The position numbers were made by a program, and so were the translations under genes. A stretch of 64,000 nucleotides of DNA from Agaricus subrufescens (Eukaryota > Basidiomycota > Agaricomycetes > Agaricales > Agaricaceae), in assembly GCA_029945375.1 (NCBI GenBank), contig CM057059.1:2356001-2420000 (forward strand). The letters run 5' to 3'. Below, one piece after another: positions 13,106 through 25,488 of this stretch. Position 1 is the first letter of the stretch, and each line of letters begins with the position of its first letter. Under the pieces are notes generated by a model. It was not told the DNA's origin. It saw only the letters and a list, made by a program, of their open reading frames with translations, and searched no databases.

Positions 13106-16010
13106 ATGGACCCTCATCAAGAAAATCCTGATGCCATGGAGGTAGACAACAAACCCCAGGACCTTGCTCGAAACGCGATCATCCGTCCACGCGCCTTGTC
13201 TGTACCCTTCAAACCTCCCGTTGCCAATTATACCGTCGGTTATGTTTATTCGTCGGAAATGACAACACATCTTAAACTTGGTGATGATCCTCATCCTGAA
13301 CAACCACAACGGATTGTGCGGATATGGAGGATGCTTTCCGACCATCAATATATCAAAAGAATGCTCTGGCTGCCAATCAGACCGGTGACCAGAGAAGAGG
13401 CTCTCTTAGTCCATACTGAGGATCATTGGGATAAGATTCAAGCCATTCAATGTAAGGCTTATTCTATGCAAGCCCTTGATTATTGCCTTATATAATGTTA
13501 TTTAGACATGACGGATCAACAGATTGTCGATTCTGAGGCTTATTATGAACAGCTATCTCTCTATGTCATGGCTGGAACCACCAGGGCCGCCTTGCTAAGC
13601 TGTGGCGGTGTCATAGAGGCTGGTTTAGCTGTTGCCCAAGGGAGGCTCAAGAAATCTTTTGCAATAGTCAGGCCTCCTGGTCACCATGCCGAGCCTGATG
13701 AACACATGGGCTTCTGCTTTTTCAATAATATTGCAGTTGCCGCTCGAGTTATTCAACAACTGACACCCATCAAAAAAATACTGATTCTGGATTGGTACGC
13801 CTTCTTGTAATAGATTCAGGCCTTTTGAAGAGCTAAAATGTATCTTAGGGACGTTCACCATGGTACAATAAAAATTTCTCAACTGATAGGGCGTAACTTG
13901 ATAAAGCTTTATAGGGAATGGTACGCAACGTGCTTTCAATGATGATCCATCGGTGTTGTATATGTCCCTGCATCGCTACGAACAAGGCAATTTTTACCCC
14001 ACTGGACCGTTTGGTAGCATGCAATCATGCGGCGAAGATGTTGGACTGGGCTAGTAAGTAAATCCATTACTTTAAGACGTGGTTTAATGTATATAAACGT
14101 AGCTCAGTGAATGTTCCTTGGCCATGTGCAGGAGTAGGAGACGCAGATTATATCCATGCGTTTCAAAAAATCATCCTACCTATCGGTCTAGAATTTGCGC
14201 CGGACCTCGTCATGAGTAAGTCTACATCAACAGGAGCTGTCGGCTTGATATGAACTCTTGAAAACAGTATCTGCTGGATTTGATGCCGCTGCTGGCGACG
14301 AACTAGGCGAATGCCTGGTAACACCCGCTGGGTATGCCCATATGACCCACATGTTAGCTGGTTTGGCCAATGGTCGCATGGTGGTTGTTTTGGAGGTCAG
14401 TTGCTTCGTGATGTGCCCTGATGATCGTTGACCTGTCGCGGTCATTAGGGGGGGTACAATTTAGATTCTATTTCAGTATCAGCGCTGGCCGTGACCAAGG
14501 TGTTATTAGGCGAGGCTCCTGACCAGTTACCGCCTCTAGTTGCCAGTGAAGAGGGTACAGAAACGGTCTGGCTTGTAGCAAAGGAGCAGAGTAAGTACTG
14601 GAAGAGTGTTGATCCACGTGCTTGCGAACCTCGAGAAGGTATTCATACACCTTTATGATCTTAATCAAGCCTGACAGAGTAACACAGATCTGGGAGAGAT
14701 CACATTTTCAATACCTGGTCAGTGACAGTAACACTATGGATCACAGTTGCACGATCTGATGCCGTTCGCTATAGAGATACTCAAAGCGCATCGTCAGCAT
14801 TACTTGTATACCGAACATTCAATGATGCAGATACCCTTACTAAGATCTGAGATGGAGCAGCGCATGTCCGCTCAAGTTATGTGCAGGTACGTCTCACAAA
14901 CAGCTTTTACTTACTAACTTATTCAATTCGATGACAGCTCTGATTTGTTCACGAACAAGACACTAATTGTTTTCGTTCATGAATTGTAAATTTTTCTTCA
15001 CTGTTTCCGTTTTGATCTGACCCATATTTTCAGTGGTAACTTGCGGATGGAGCTCGAGTCCTCGGCAACGTGCGACGTCGAATTGGAACGGTCTTACCTG
15101 GTAGGTCAATTCGTAACCTATCGTATACATCATTGATTTTTAAATATGGTACCAGATTGATTTCTCTAAAAATCTCATTGAATGGGTAAAAGCAGACGGC
15201 TATTCTTTAGTAGATGCCAATCTTTTCCCAAAGCCTGCGGCTCAGGTCTCGTCTGTGCGTTTTTTTTAGCCATCTGGGAGCGAACTTGATGCTCAAAGCA
15301 CCTATACATAGCGAACGAAACTGGCAGACGATATTGGTCGCGATACCCTCATATACATTTGGGATAATTACATCCAGTGCGGTTACCATGATGAACACTG
15401 ACAGCTCATATCTGACGAAATGGTAATATCAGACTCTCTGGAGCAAACAAGGTTGTTTTTATTGGCCATGGTCCAGGATGCCAGTCCTTGATCAGCTTGA
15501 TGGAACGTCGTTGTGAGAGAACAATTTTATTTTACTCGTGCTAAATGGATTCTTACTAGAAAATTTCACAGCCGCAGGGATCATGAAACTCGTCAAGGCG
15601 GTCATTCAAGTACTAGGACCCCAGAAAATGCCTACTGTGCCTGTACAAAACGAGGAAATCAGGAGTTGGTACCGAAAGGTTTGTGGCTTTTTGTGAGGTA
15701 ATGAGAAATGTGATTTATCTTCAAACATAGCATTCCTTTGTGATCGTCCCTACAACCCACCCTTTCCTCAGCCCTCACATGAAGACTAAAGATCTACGAA
15801 GACACGGAACTATTATACCTATCGGTGTGTCAATTTTCAGTGGTTTTGATCACACGCACTCATACGTCGTTAGACGAGCGTCGACAAATCAAACTCATTA
15901 CTACCGGACTCCCCGCTATCCAAGAGATCGTGGCCCAATCAATCGCAGAAAAGAACCTTGTGAACAATACCTCAGCAGCTAATCCACCGACTACCAAAGC
16001 AGTGGAATGA
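13106..16010 (+). CDS. HDA1: Class II histone deacetylase with Arb2-type C-terminal domain (Hda1/Clr3)
   Basis: A multi-exon gene coding about 700 residues. The catalytic domain shows, in order, the N-terminal [17 protein letters not shown] block, [23 protein letters not shown], the zinc-ligand segment [11 protein letters not shown], and LEGGYNLDS. These are the Zn-dependent deacetylase motifs in full. The sequence DVHH is coded by a 14-nt microexon (13849-13862) between two introns of about 53 nt. After the catalytic part comes a region with [13 protein letters not shown] and [13 protein letters not shown], typical of the Arb2 domain of Hda1/Clr3 enzymes. Known role: removes acetyl groups from histone tails in silencing complexes (SHREC in fission yeast). 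The first ATG at 13106 fits the family N-terminus. The stop at 16010 is 88 bp from the stop of the convergent amidohydrolase gene. Part of its 3' end is duplicated near 19.95 kb. Confidence 0.9.
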
Positions 16011-16098
16011 AATCTAATCTCATTCCCAACTTCTTTTGCTATCTTCTTGCTTTCTGTCATATTATTCTCATGTCGGGGTATGTATGTACCATAATTTT

Positions 16099-19000
16099 AC
16101 AATAGTTCTACGCCATTTCTGGTTTCGGAAATAATAGCAATGGGTTTTCCTTCAAAACTTAAGAAGTCACCATTTGTAACGGCAACCAAGTCAGTATTTC
16201 CTTTGTTGAGACCAAGCAGTTTTTCAAGGTTTGAAGAAGCTAAGGCAAGTGCCTGCTCATAAGAGATGCGTTCATCTCCTGCTTCCAGTGCGACCTATCA
16301 TCCGGATTGAACTAAACCACAGCAATCCATGAAAGAGAACACTTACCCATCCAGCATCAAATCGAATGTTTCGCGCATAACATGACTCCTCGATACCAAT
16401 GCCAACAGTAACGTTATGACGCATGAGCACTGCGGCGGCATTTTGCTCCGTCAGGGGAGGGCCAGGAAGAATCCTTCGAGAGTTCCAGGTATGCGGGAAT
16501 GGCCGAACCGGGCGTATAATGACACCGATCCCAGCATCACCAATCTCTTTGGCGAGAAGATGAGATTCAGATGCACCTACAAAGGTGAACTTGAGGGGTG
16601 TCTCTGTTCGAGACTCGACTTCGCGCTTGAGTTGAATCAAGGTCGCCATGATATCTGCACTATCAACGGTGATGACGAGAGGTATTTCGCCCTAATATCT
16701 TCATCATGAGCCACCCACACAATGTTTATAGTGAATCCGACGCCTGCCTTAGTAATGTTTCTGAAAGCTAGGCCTAAATCGCCTTTACCCCCGCCATTGA
16801 GTAGACGACGAAGAAGTGCAATTTGAGTACCGACACTTGGCCTAGTAGAAAAACCGATGGAAATGTGAAGAGCAGTCACGTCCTGCAACACGGAACCGGT
16901 AGAAAGTTTGTTGAATGCTCCAGTCATAAATGCGGTACCGAGTCCAGACAAAAATCCAGAGGACGAAGGAGAAGTGATACCTGCAGTCACACCCGAGCGG
17001 TACGCCAGTCTGGTCAGAGTGATCAGAATCCAGTGGATATAAAGAGCTTTTCTATCTTACAGTGCATCACGGGATGAGAATTGGAGTCCGTCGACGGCAC
17101 GGACAACACCGCCATCTCCTCCAATTATCTCTGGCACGTCGGACTCGAGTGGATTGAAGACTTTGCCGTCATGGGTTGATCGTTCTTCTTTAATATCTTC
17201 TAGGGCCAGAGGGCTCCCAAAACTAGTAAGTGCAGGACTTCGCAAAAATTGTAATTAAAAATTGTAATAATAAAAAAGCACATAACGTACGCAATGCTAC
17301 CTCCTCGCAAATTGATCGTTTTGATACCTTTGAAGGCCCTGATATCTTTGCTACAGATTTCGTAAGAGTCAGCGCAAACGAATTTGCCACCCTTGACAAG
17401 CACGACGCCTTTACTACCAGTCTCTTCCAGCGGGTAGACCCGTGAAACCTCGCCCTTTGGGCCGCGCAGATGGACTTGGTTGACATTGATGAAGAGGACT
17501 GGCCCATCCACTTTCGAATCAAATTCAAGCGGGGGCAATCCATCATATTCCAATGCTAGGCTTGCCTCCTGGTCAAAGTCAGGCGTATGAGGTGCCTTCT
17601 GTGCATGTACGGGTTTAGTAGTGACATAAGGATTCCTGAGCTGAGAAATTCCATCGATATACACTCGCTGCGGCGTGGCACCCAAGGCGAGTGGATGGCT
17701 ATCCCAAATCACAATATCTACATTAGTATTAGATAATTTAACGTCAGTGACGGGAAGATTGCATTAGACCCACCCGCGTCATAGCCTGTATCAGGTTTCA
17801 ATTGTTTAAAGTGCCCTAGCTAACTATATGATGACTCTTACCTTTTTTAATTAATCCAATTCGATGGTCCAACCCCAAGATGGCAGCCGGAGTGGAAGTG
17901 ACGGAAGCAAGAGCCAAATTAGAAGACAGACCGTAAAAATGGGCTTGTTGTACTTCATGAATGAGGTGTCTCGAGTTAAGAAGGGGGTGGTCACTCTGTA
18001 TGTAAAAAATATTGTTCAGTAGCTGAACTGCAGAGATCGCATGGGACTAACTTTCATGGCCACTCGTATTTCATTGTCAGCAAGAATGCGAGGAGTAAAC
18101 TCAGAACCTCTGTATGCTTCCCGTTTGTACCGGGCAACGGTGGCGAACAGCGCAACACCAGGGGGATGTCCTGGAAGATATGTGAATAGGTGGAGAAATT
18201 TGACACCGTTCCACAAACCATAAGCTTTCTTCAGAAGATCGGGGATCAAGTAGGTCTCATGTGCGTGGTGGAAAGCAGCGATAGAGAAGTTGAACTCATT
18301 TGTCATCTGGTAGTCGAAAATGAACAGTCAATTGCGAATCAGTCGAGGCCTACGCACCCTGACCATAGCATCTAAATCAACCGCTTCATAGCTGTGAACA
18401 TGGACCTATTCGCAGGTCAACCAACCACGGCTTGGTCTTTGGTTCAATCACTAACCTTGACACGCCCTCGCAATACATCCACCAACGCTTCCCACTGAAG
18501 ATTATCGGGGAAAGATCCAAGGTCATCCCATTCACCGGAAAAGGCCTTCTCGCAATAGGCATCTTGTTCTTCTTTGATCTTGCGAGCAGTATCATACCTA
18601 GTAACTATTCAATAGAACACATTAAACAACTATAAGCCGAACAAACCCTTGTCTGAATGCCCAAATAGTGTCCATACGTGTTCCCGAGTACTCGCGGCCT
18701 AAAGTGGGTCAATACTTGACTGCAAATTCAGAAAGAATAAACACACTCGGATTCTCGCCTTGGAGTGTTCTTATCAGGAATTAACTACAATGGAACATTC
18801 TTCGCACTTACCGCAAGCGTGTCTTGTAGAGGTTCAGGTCGATTCCGGAGTAAGTCAGTCAGAAAAAGACTCACTTTATCTGACGCCATCTAGGTGGATG
18901 GGATGGGTCAAACTGCGTTCCATTGATAGTGTACGGCGGCTCAAGCAACATTGCACTTGTTGAGCGCTCAGATGTAGGTCTCAACTTGATAGTAAATGCC

Positions 19001-19759
19001 TGGCCACCTAGAGATATGATGCTCAGTCTAATGCTGATTGAGGGAATGCGAACTTACCTATGGCATCAGCAGATCCAGGCAAAACAATGGCAGTAGTCAA
19101 ACCTCCAGCAATTGACAGCTGGTACGAGTCATCGTGGGTATTCAATCCATCTAAGCTTCGGAGCCAAGGCTGAACTAGTCCCTTCAGGGAGTCTGCATCG
19201 ATGGCAGCCGGGAGATGTGGAGCACTCCCGATACCAATATGAGAATGCATATCTACGATCCTGTATCACTGTATTTGAGTGCGAGAAACAATTGAACAAA
19301 TTCTCCAACTGACCCGGGAGTAACCCATGCTCCCCCCGCGTCGACTGTCACAAGGTCAAAGAACTCGTTTAGATGAGCCGATTCAATGTTTCCAATGGCT
19401 TGAATGATCCCCTTGTCTATGAGAATAGACCCTTTGACTACTTCATAGCCAGAGACGCGACCAGTCCAAATGGTCGCATTAGTGATGAGTGTCGGGGGTG
19501 TGCCAGGCTCAAAACGATCAGATACGGTCCGCTGATGGAAGTCCTTGGGAGGACCTGCAGGAAGGGTGAGTTGACGACATTGGTTGAGGATGCGGTCAGC
19601 GTCTTTGGGCACATTGCGAGTGTTGAAAGTGACAAGTCGCCTGGCACCGAGGGCAGATGAGAGGGCCGAGAAGGCAAAGGCAAAAAGAAGAAAGGGAAGC
19701 AGACGCGTTTTAATGGTGCCCCTATCAGCACTAGCCGTAGTCGTGTTTAGCTTGCTCAT
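16099..19759 (-). CDS. Composite amidohydrolase, copy 1 (N-anchored, two half domains)
   Basis: About 900 residues over many short exons. The N-terminus MSKLNTTTAS is followed by a basic stretch and a hydrophobic anchor (LLPFLLFAFAFSALSSAL), suggesting a type II membrane or secreted enzyme. The first half contains TLITNATIWTG, the metal motif VDMHSHIGIG (HxH), GLNTHDDSYQLS and GLTTAIVLPGSA, all amidohydrolase hallmarks. It also contains YDADIVIWDSHPLALG, the usual composite-domain strand. The second half repeats the theme with VLVKGGKFVC, YRSGVTAGI, TFVGASESHLLA and FDAGWVALEAG. Such proteins are often auto-labelled carbohydrate esterase family 9 (GlcNAc-6-P deacetylase fold), but the substrate cannot be read from sequence. 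The intron GTTTGT...TTCCAG near 18175-18220 is needed to join AYG to HPPGVALFA. It lies convergent with the HDAC gene. It is very close to copy 2 (about 85 % by eye over one 110-residue block). Confidence 0.82.
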
Positions 19760-19945
19760 GGTTGTGGCTTAATCGGACATAATTAGAACACCCTTATCTG
19801 GTAAGTCAATTCACAAGTCGCCCATACGTTTCAGTTTTGGCTTTGTATTTTCCTCTATAACTCCAACTGTTGAAGTGGCTAATGAGATTAGAACAGGCAA
19901 CGTTAACGGTTTAACTTGATCAGGCTAGTTTTGGCTTTCTGACCA

Positions 19946-20308
19946 ATACCTGCTTTGCCTGTGCAGAATGAGGAAATCAGGACTTGGTGCGAAAAGATGC
20001 CTAAAGAAGATGCCAGTAAGGCACCAATCATGTAGAAGGTGAGAGAGAGAGGGGGGAAGGACAAAAGAGAGGCTGTCTTGTGACGCGACGAGGTTCCACT
20101 GTCTCCCAACTGAATTAGGAATGAGGTGATCCGTGTGTGTGTGTATGCATGTCTGCAAGTATGCACGTATGCGAGAGTGTGCTTGGTAGTGAATGAACTA
20201 TCAATTTACAAGACGGTAAAATGAGTTCTGATCTTATTGCCAACTTTCGCTATCTACTTGCTTCCCATTACATTTATTCTCAGATCTGGGTATATATAAG
20301 CAATAACT
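19946..20308 (+). pseudogene. Relic of the HDAC 3' end left by tandem duplication
   Basis: Positions 19946-19996 translate as [17 protein letters not shown], nearly the same as [17 protein letters not shown] of the HDAC Arb2 domain, with the frame kept. The following 200 bp have lost similarity and include a stop, a purine-rich run and a GT-rich stretch. Similarity returns at about 20206 with the HDAC last codons and 3' flank. There is no start codon, no upstream HDAC exon and no long frame, so this is a remnant and not a gene. Confidence 0.78.
20131..20190. repeat. Short GT/ATGC simple repeat
   Basis: A run of GT dinucleotides at about 20133-20144 continues into a degenerate ATGC-rich stretch. 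It lies inside the diverged part of the HDAC relic and is probably replication slippage in non-functional DNA. Confidence 0.5.
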
Positions 20309-23300
20309 TCACAACAGTTCGACACCATTTCTGGCTTCCGAGATAATAGCAATTGGTTTTCCTTCAAAACTCAAGAAGTCACCATTTGTAACAGCAACCA
20401 AGTCAGTATTTCCTTTGTTGACACCGAGCAGTTTCTCAAGGTTCGTGGACGCTAAGGAAAGTGCCTGTTCGTAGGACACTTGTTCATCTCCTGCTTCTAG
20501 AGCGACCTACAACCCCAACTTAATCACAGCGCAGGGACTTAAAAAAACCACTTACCCATCCAGCATCGAATCGAATGTTTCGTGCGCTCCATGACTCCTC
20601 GATACCAATGCCAACAGTAATGTTATGGCGCATGAGCATTGTGGCAGCATTTTCCTTCGTCAGAGGAGGGCCAGGAAGGATCCTTCGAGATTTCCAGGTA
20701 TAGGGGAATGGTCGAACCGGGCGCAGAATAATGCCAATTCCCGCATCTCCAATCTCTTGGGCGAGAATATGAGATTCAGATGCACCTACGAAGGTGAATT
20801 TGAGAGGTGTCTCTGTTTGAGACTCGACGTCTCGCTTGAGTTGAATCAAGGTTGCCATGATATCTGCACTATCAACCATGATGACGAGAGGTATTTCGCC
20901 CTGGTTATTTCATCATGAGTCACCAAAGCAAGTATTTGTGGTGATATTGATACCTACCTTGGTAATCTTACTGAAAGCAAGGCCCAAATCGCCCTTTCCC
21001 TCGCCATTGAGTAGACGACGAAGAAGTGCAATTTGAGTGCCGACGCTAGGGCTGGTGGAAGCACCGATGGAAATGTGAAGAGCAGTCACGTCCTGCAATA
21101 CAGCACCGGTAGAAAGCTTGTGGAATGCTCCAGTCATGAATGCGGTACCAAATCCAGACAAAAATCCAGAAGACGAAGGAGAGCTGATACCTGCAGTCAC
21201 ACCCGAGCGATACGCGAGGCTGTTCAAAATAATGAGCATGTTGAGTAGATATATGATGCCTTTCAATCTTACAGCGCATCACGGGATGAGAATTGAAGTC
21301 CATCGACGGCACGGATAACACTGCCGTCTCCCCCGACAATCTCTGGCACATCAGACTCGAGTGGATTGAGGACTTCGCCATCCCGGGTAGACTCTTCTTC
21401 TTGTATTTCTTCCAGGGCCAGAGGGCTTCCGAAACTAGTAAGTGCGGGACTTCACAGAAATTGTAAGTTAAAAATGATACAATAAAGGAAAAGACAGCGT
21501 ACGCAATGCTGCCTCCGTGTAAGTCGATTGTTTTGATACCTTTGGGGGCTCTGGCATCTTTGCTACAAATATCGTAAGAGCCAACGCAGACGACTTTTCC
21601 ACCTTTGACAAGCACAACGCCTTCGCTACCAGTCTCTTCCAGGGTATATACACGCGAAATCTCGCCATGTCGGCCACGTAGATGGACTTTGTTGACATTG
21701 ATGAAGAGGACCGGCACATCCACTTTTGAATCAAACTCAAGCGGGGGAAGTCCATCGTACTCCTGTGCTAGGCTTGCCTCCTTGTCAAAGTCGGGAGTGT
21801 GGGGTGCCTTCTGTGCACGTGCAGGTTTTGTAGTGACATGAGGATTTTTGAGCTGAGAAATGCCGTCGATATACACTTGCTGTGGCGCGGCACCCAAGGC
21901 GAGTGGATGACTATCCCAAATTACAATATCTGCAATGATATTATACATTTAAGCATCAGTGATGAAGAGGTTGCATTCAACCCACCCGCATCATAACCTG
22001 TGTGGATGAATCAATGTTAAAAGTGCCCTAGACAATTTGATAGCTTTTCTCTTACCTTTCTTAATAGATCCAATTCGATGATCCAACCCCAAGATAGCAG
22101 CCGGAGTGGAAGTGACGGAAGCAAGAGCGAGATTAGAAGAAAGACCGTAGAAATGGGCTTGTTGTGCTTCATGGATGAGGTGCCTTGAGTTAAGGACGGA
22201 GTGGTCACTCTGTATGAATAAAATCTGGTTCAATAGTTCTACAAATACTGCTAGGACGAACCTTCATCACAACTTGCAATCCATTGTCGGCAAGAATACG
22301 AGGAGCAAATTCAGAGCCTCTGTATGCTTCGCGTTTGTATCGGGCGTTAGTGGCAAACATCGCGATGCCAGGAGGGTGACCTAAAGGATAGGTGAATAGG
22401 TGGAAAACGTAGGCACCGTTTTACAGACCATAAGCCTTCTTCAGAAGATCAGGGACCAAATAGGTCTCATGTGCGTGGTGGAAAGCAGCGATAGAGAAGT
22501 TGAATTCATTTGTCATCTGATAGTTATGAGTTAATACGCAGCCGAGGCCTACTTAGCCGAGGCTTACGCACCCTGACCATAGCATCTAGATCGACTGCCT
22601 CGTAACAATGATTATGAACCTATTGGCAGTTAATCAGTCACAGTTCAGTCTTCGGTTCAATCACCAACCTTGACGCGTCCTCGCAATACATCCACCAACG
22701 CTTCCCACTGAAGACTGTCGGGGAAGGATCCAAGGCCATCCCATTCACCGGCAAAGGCCTTCTCGCAATAGGCATCTTGTTCCTCTTTGATCTTGCGCGC
22801 AGTATCATACCTGATGGCTATTTAACGGAACGCATTGAACAACTATGAGCTGAACAGACCCTTGTCTGAATGCCCAGATAGTGTCCATGCGTGTTCCCGA
22901 ATATACACGACCTAAGCGAGTCAATACAATACTTAATTGTAAGTTCAGAGAAGAAAACTCACTCGGATTCTCGCCTTGAAGTGTTTTTATCAGAGGTCAA
23001 CTATAATAGAATATTCTTCCCACTTACCGCAAGCGTGTCTTGTAGGTGTTCAGGTCAACTCAGGAATGGGACATTGGAATGAAAAACTCACTTCATCTGA
23101 CGCCATCTAGGTGGATGAGATGGGTCAAACTGGGTTCCATTGATGGTGTACGGCGGCTCAAGCAACATCGCGCTTGTTGAACGCTCAGATGTAGGCCTCA
23201 ATTTAATTGTAAATGCCTGGCCGCCTAGAGATACGATGCTCAGTCTAATGCAGATAGATTATAAGTAAGTGAATTTACCAATGGCGTTGGCAGATCCGGG

Positions 23301-24010
23301 CAAAACAATGACGGTGGTCAGACCTCCAGAAATTGACAGGTGGTATGAATCATCGTGGGTATTCAATCCATCTAAGCTTCGGAGCCAAGGCTGGACCAGT
23401 CCCTTCAGAGAGTTGGTATCATCGGACCCCGAGAGATCTGGGGCACTCCCGACGCCAACGTGAGAATGCATATCTACAATCCTGTATCGCTGTATTTGAG
23501 TGCAAGAAACAATTGAATAAATCTCCCAACTGACCCGGGAGTAACCCATGCTCCCCCGGCGTCGACTGTCACCAGGTCAGAAAACTCGTTTAGATGAGCT
23601 GATTCGATGTCTCCAATGGCTTGGATAATCCCCTTGTCTATGAGAATGGACCCTTTGACTACTTCATAGCCAGAGACGCGACCAGTCCAAATGGTCGCAT
23701 TGGTGATGAGTGTCGGGGGTGTTCCAGGCTCAAACCGATCAGATACGGTCCGCTGATGGAAGTCCTTGGGAGGGCCTGCAGGCAGCGCGAGTTGACGGCA
23801 TTGGTTGAGGATGTGGTCGGCGTCCTTGGGTACGTTGCGAATGCTGCCAGTGGTGAGTCTTGCGTTGAGGCCCAACGAGATGGCCGAGAAGGCAAAGGCC
23901 AAAAGAAGAAAGGAGAGTAGACGCGTCTTGAGGGTGCCCCTATCAGCACGAGCCGCAGTTGTATTCGGCCGGGGCAGTTTGTCCATGGTGCGCGTGGCCA
24001 ACTCAAACAT
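20309..24010 (-). CDS. Composite amidohydrolase, copy 2
   Basis: A close paralogue of copy 1 with the same order of exons and motifs: N-terminal anchor (LLSFLLLAFAFSAISLGL), TLITNATIWTG, VDMHSHVGVG, GLNTHDDSYHLS, IVIWDSHPLALG, YRSGVTAGI, TFVGASESHILA and FDAGWVALEAG. Two in-frame ATGs exist, at 24010 and 23986; the second (MDKLPRPNTT) matches the start of copy 1, so it is preferred. The other would leave only 25 bp to the divergent ERCC1 start. The TAA seen near 22420 is inside an intron (GTCTGT...TTTAG) and not a break, since splicing restores AYG-HPPGIAMFA. No disabling lesion was found, so the copy is probably functional. Substrate unknown. Confidence 0.8.
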
Positions 24011-24035
24011 ATCGCTATTTATAGTTCACTCTCTT

Positions 24036-25195
24036 ATGTCCGCGACCCGTGTGCCCCCCGTTGTTCTCCCTGCTTCGGGCAACAACATCATAGTCAACCC
24101 TTGCCAGGTTTGCCACATCCGCATTCTCACCATCTGTATTTGACATATGTCAGAGGGGAAACCCCGTTCTAGAATGTATCCGAAATGTAGGCAAAGAATT
24201 CGGTGACATAGCCGCCGATTATCAAGTCGGCAGAACCACTGGAGTTTTGTTCCTTAGGTAAACGTGTTGCATTGGATGCTGGATATGCTCGCTCACATCC
24301 GCCTAGCCTTCGTTATCACCGCCTTCATCCGGAGTATATTCACAACCGCATCGAGAAGCTTGGGCATTCTTATGATCGCCGCTTTCTTCTCATCCTGTGT
24401 GATATCGTACGCACGCATTGGTTTGTCCGCTTGACACTCTCCAGATCAAAGGTTTCTAGACAGAACATCGGGATCCAATACGAGAGCTCACCAAGGTCAG
24501 GTCGTCATCCCACTGTATACCTTAATCTTTCTTCACCTTGGCACAGTCGTGTCTCGTTAATAATATTACCATCATCGTCGCTTTTTCGTGAGCTCCCCCT
24601 TACCTAGAGGATCCCAATGTCTTGATCTAATGATCTTATCTTAGGAATGATGAAGTCGGGCACTATCTTTCCATATATAAACAATTCGAGTCGAAACCGC
24701 CAGACGTGATCAAAGAGCGCGTTGACAAGGATTACAATGCTATCCTTCGCGGTGCCTTGACCAGCATACCCAAAGTCAACAAAACAGATGTTGAAACACT
24801 CCGCTCAACGTTTGGTGTATGTCCCAAGGTCTCTGAATAGCAATCCTACTCCGTTCTGACCACTAGACAAGAGTTTTGCTAACATCTCAAGAGCAACTCC
24901 TGAACAACTTCGCAACCTTCCCGGATTTGGTCAAGTTAAGGTCAAGAACATCGAAAATGCTTTCAATAAACCATTTCGCAATGATGCCACGACCAAACTA
25001 TCACAGCTAAAATCAGCACAACCCGCACAATCTCAGTCGCAAGAACCGCTCTCAGGTACGGACAGCATAACACGACAACCTGTGTCATCGTCCACCTCCT
25101 CCCACCGGCCACCGCGAGAGCCGAGCCCTACTTGGGACATTGAACTCGATCTCAACGATGACGAAATAGATGACGCGCCCACAAGTAGCAAATAA
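24036..25195 (+). CDS. RAD10: ERCC1/Rad10 structure-specific endonuclease subunit
   Basis: Exons joined by introns of roughly 30-60 nt give [11 protein letters not shown], then [70 protein letters not shown] and INCLVN-like [19 protein letters not shown]. This is the central ERCC1 domain, the catalytically inactive nuclease fold that binds XPA and DNA. The C-terminal part ([21 protein letters not shown]) is the tandem helix-hairpin-helix that pairs with XPF/Rad1. A disordered Ser/Pro/acidic tail ends at the TAA 25193-25195. Known role: with XPF it makes the 5' incision in nucleotide excision repair and acts in crosslink and recombination repair. Its ATG is only 25 or 49 bp from the divergent amidohydrolase start. 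Confidence 0.92.
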
Positions 25196-25488
25196 TTCGA
25201 CCCAAACCCCCATGCAAGTATGAATTCTACAGCGCACTGGACAAAGTAGCTGGTGTAACAGAATACCTCACTATATCCCTTTAGTGTAATGGCTACTAGG
25301 CTGCTAAGGGTAGCAAGTCCATACACTGACTTGACAGCTTGAAAAACCCGTCCATAACAGTAATAATTATATAGGTATAATGTTAAGTAGTACAACTGTG
25401 AACGACCCGAAAACCAAGTGAAATTATGCTAACTTAGTAGGCATATTACTACTCTATTTTTAATGCAAGACTATGGTGGAGGGTGAAA

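Larger units (their letters stand above)
15600..23986. repeat. Segmental tandem duplication: HDAC 3' end plus amidohydrolase gene
   Basis: Two units lie head to tail. Unit A runs from the HDAC C-terminal exons through amidohydrolase copy 1 (to 19759). Unit B runs from the HDAC relic at 19946 through copy 2 (to about 23986). The match continues through non-coding DNA: the stretch after the HDAC stop (about 16000-16190) aligns with 20210-20400, for instance around ATAATAGCAAT. Introns sit at the same places in both copies. Limits are approximate because they were judged by eye. Confidence 0.8.

Noticed and set aside
22400..22440. In-frame TAA in amidohydrolase copy 2 at the place where copy 1 reads Leu-Trp-Asn
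   Set aside because: The stretch is an intron in all three copies. Splicing GTCTGT...TTTAG joins AYG to HPPGIAMFA, so the gene is not broken here.
25033..25395. 120-codon minus ORF across the ERCC1 3' end
   Set aside because: It overlaps the ERCC1 last exon; hydrophobic content is that of AT-rich antisense DNA.
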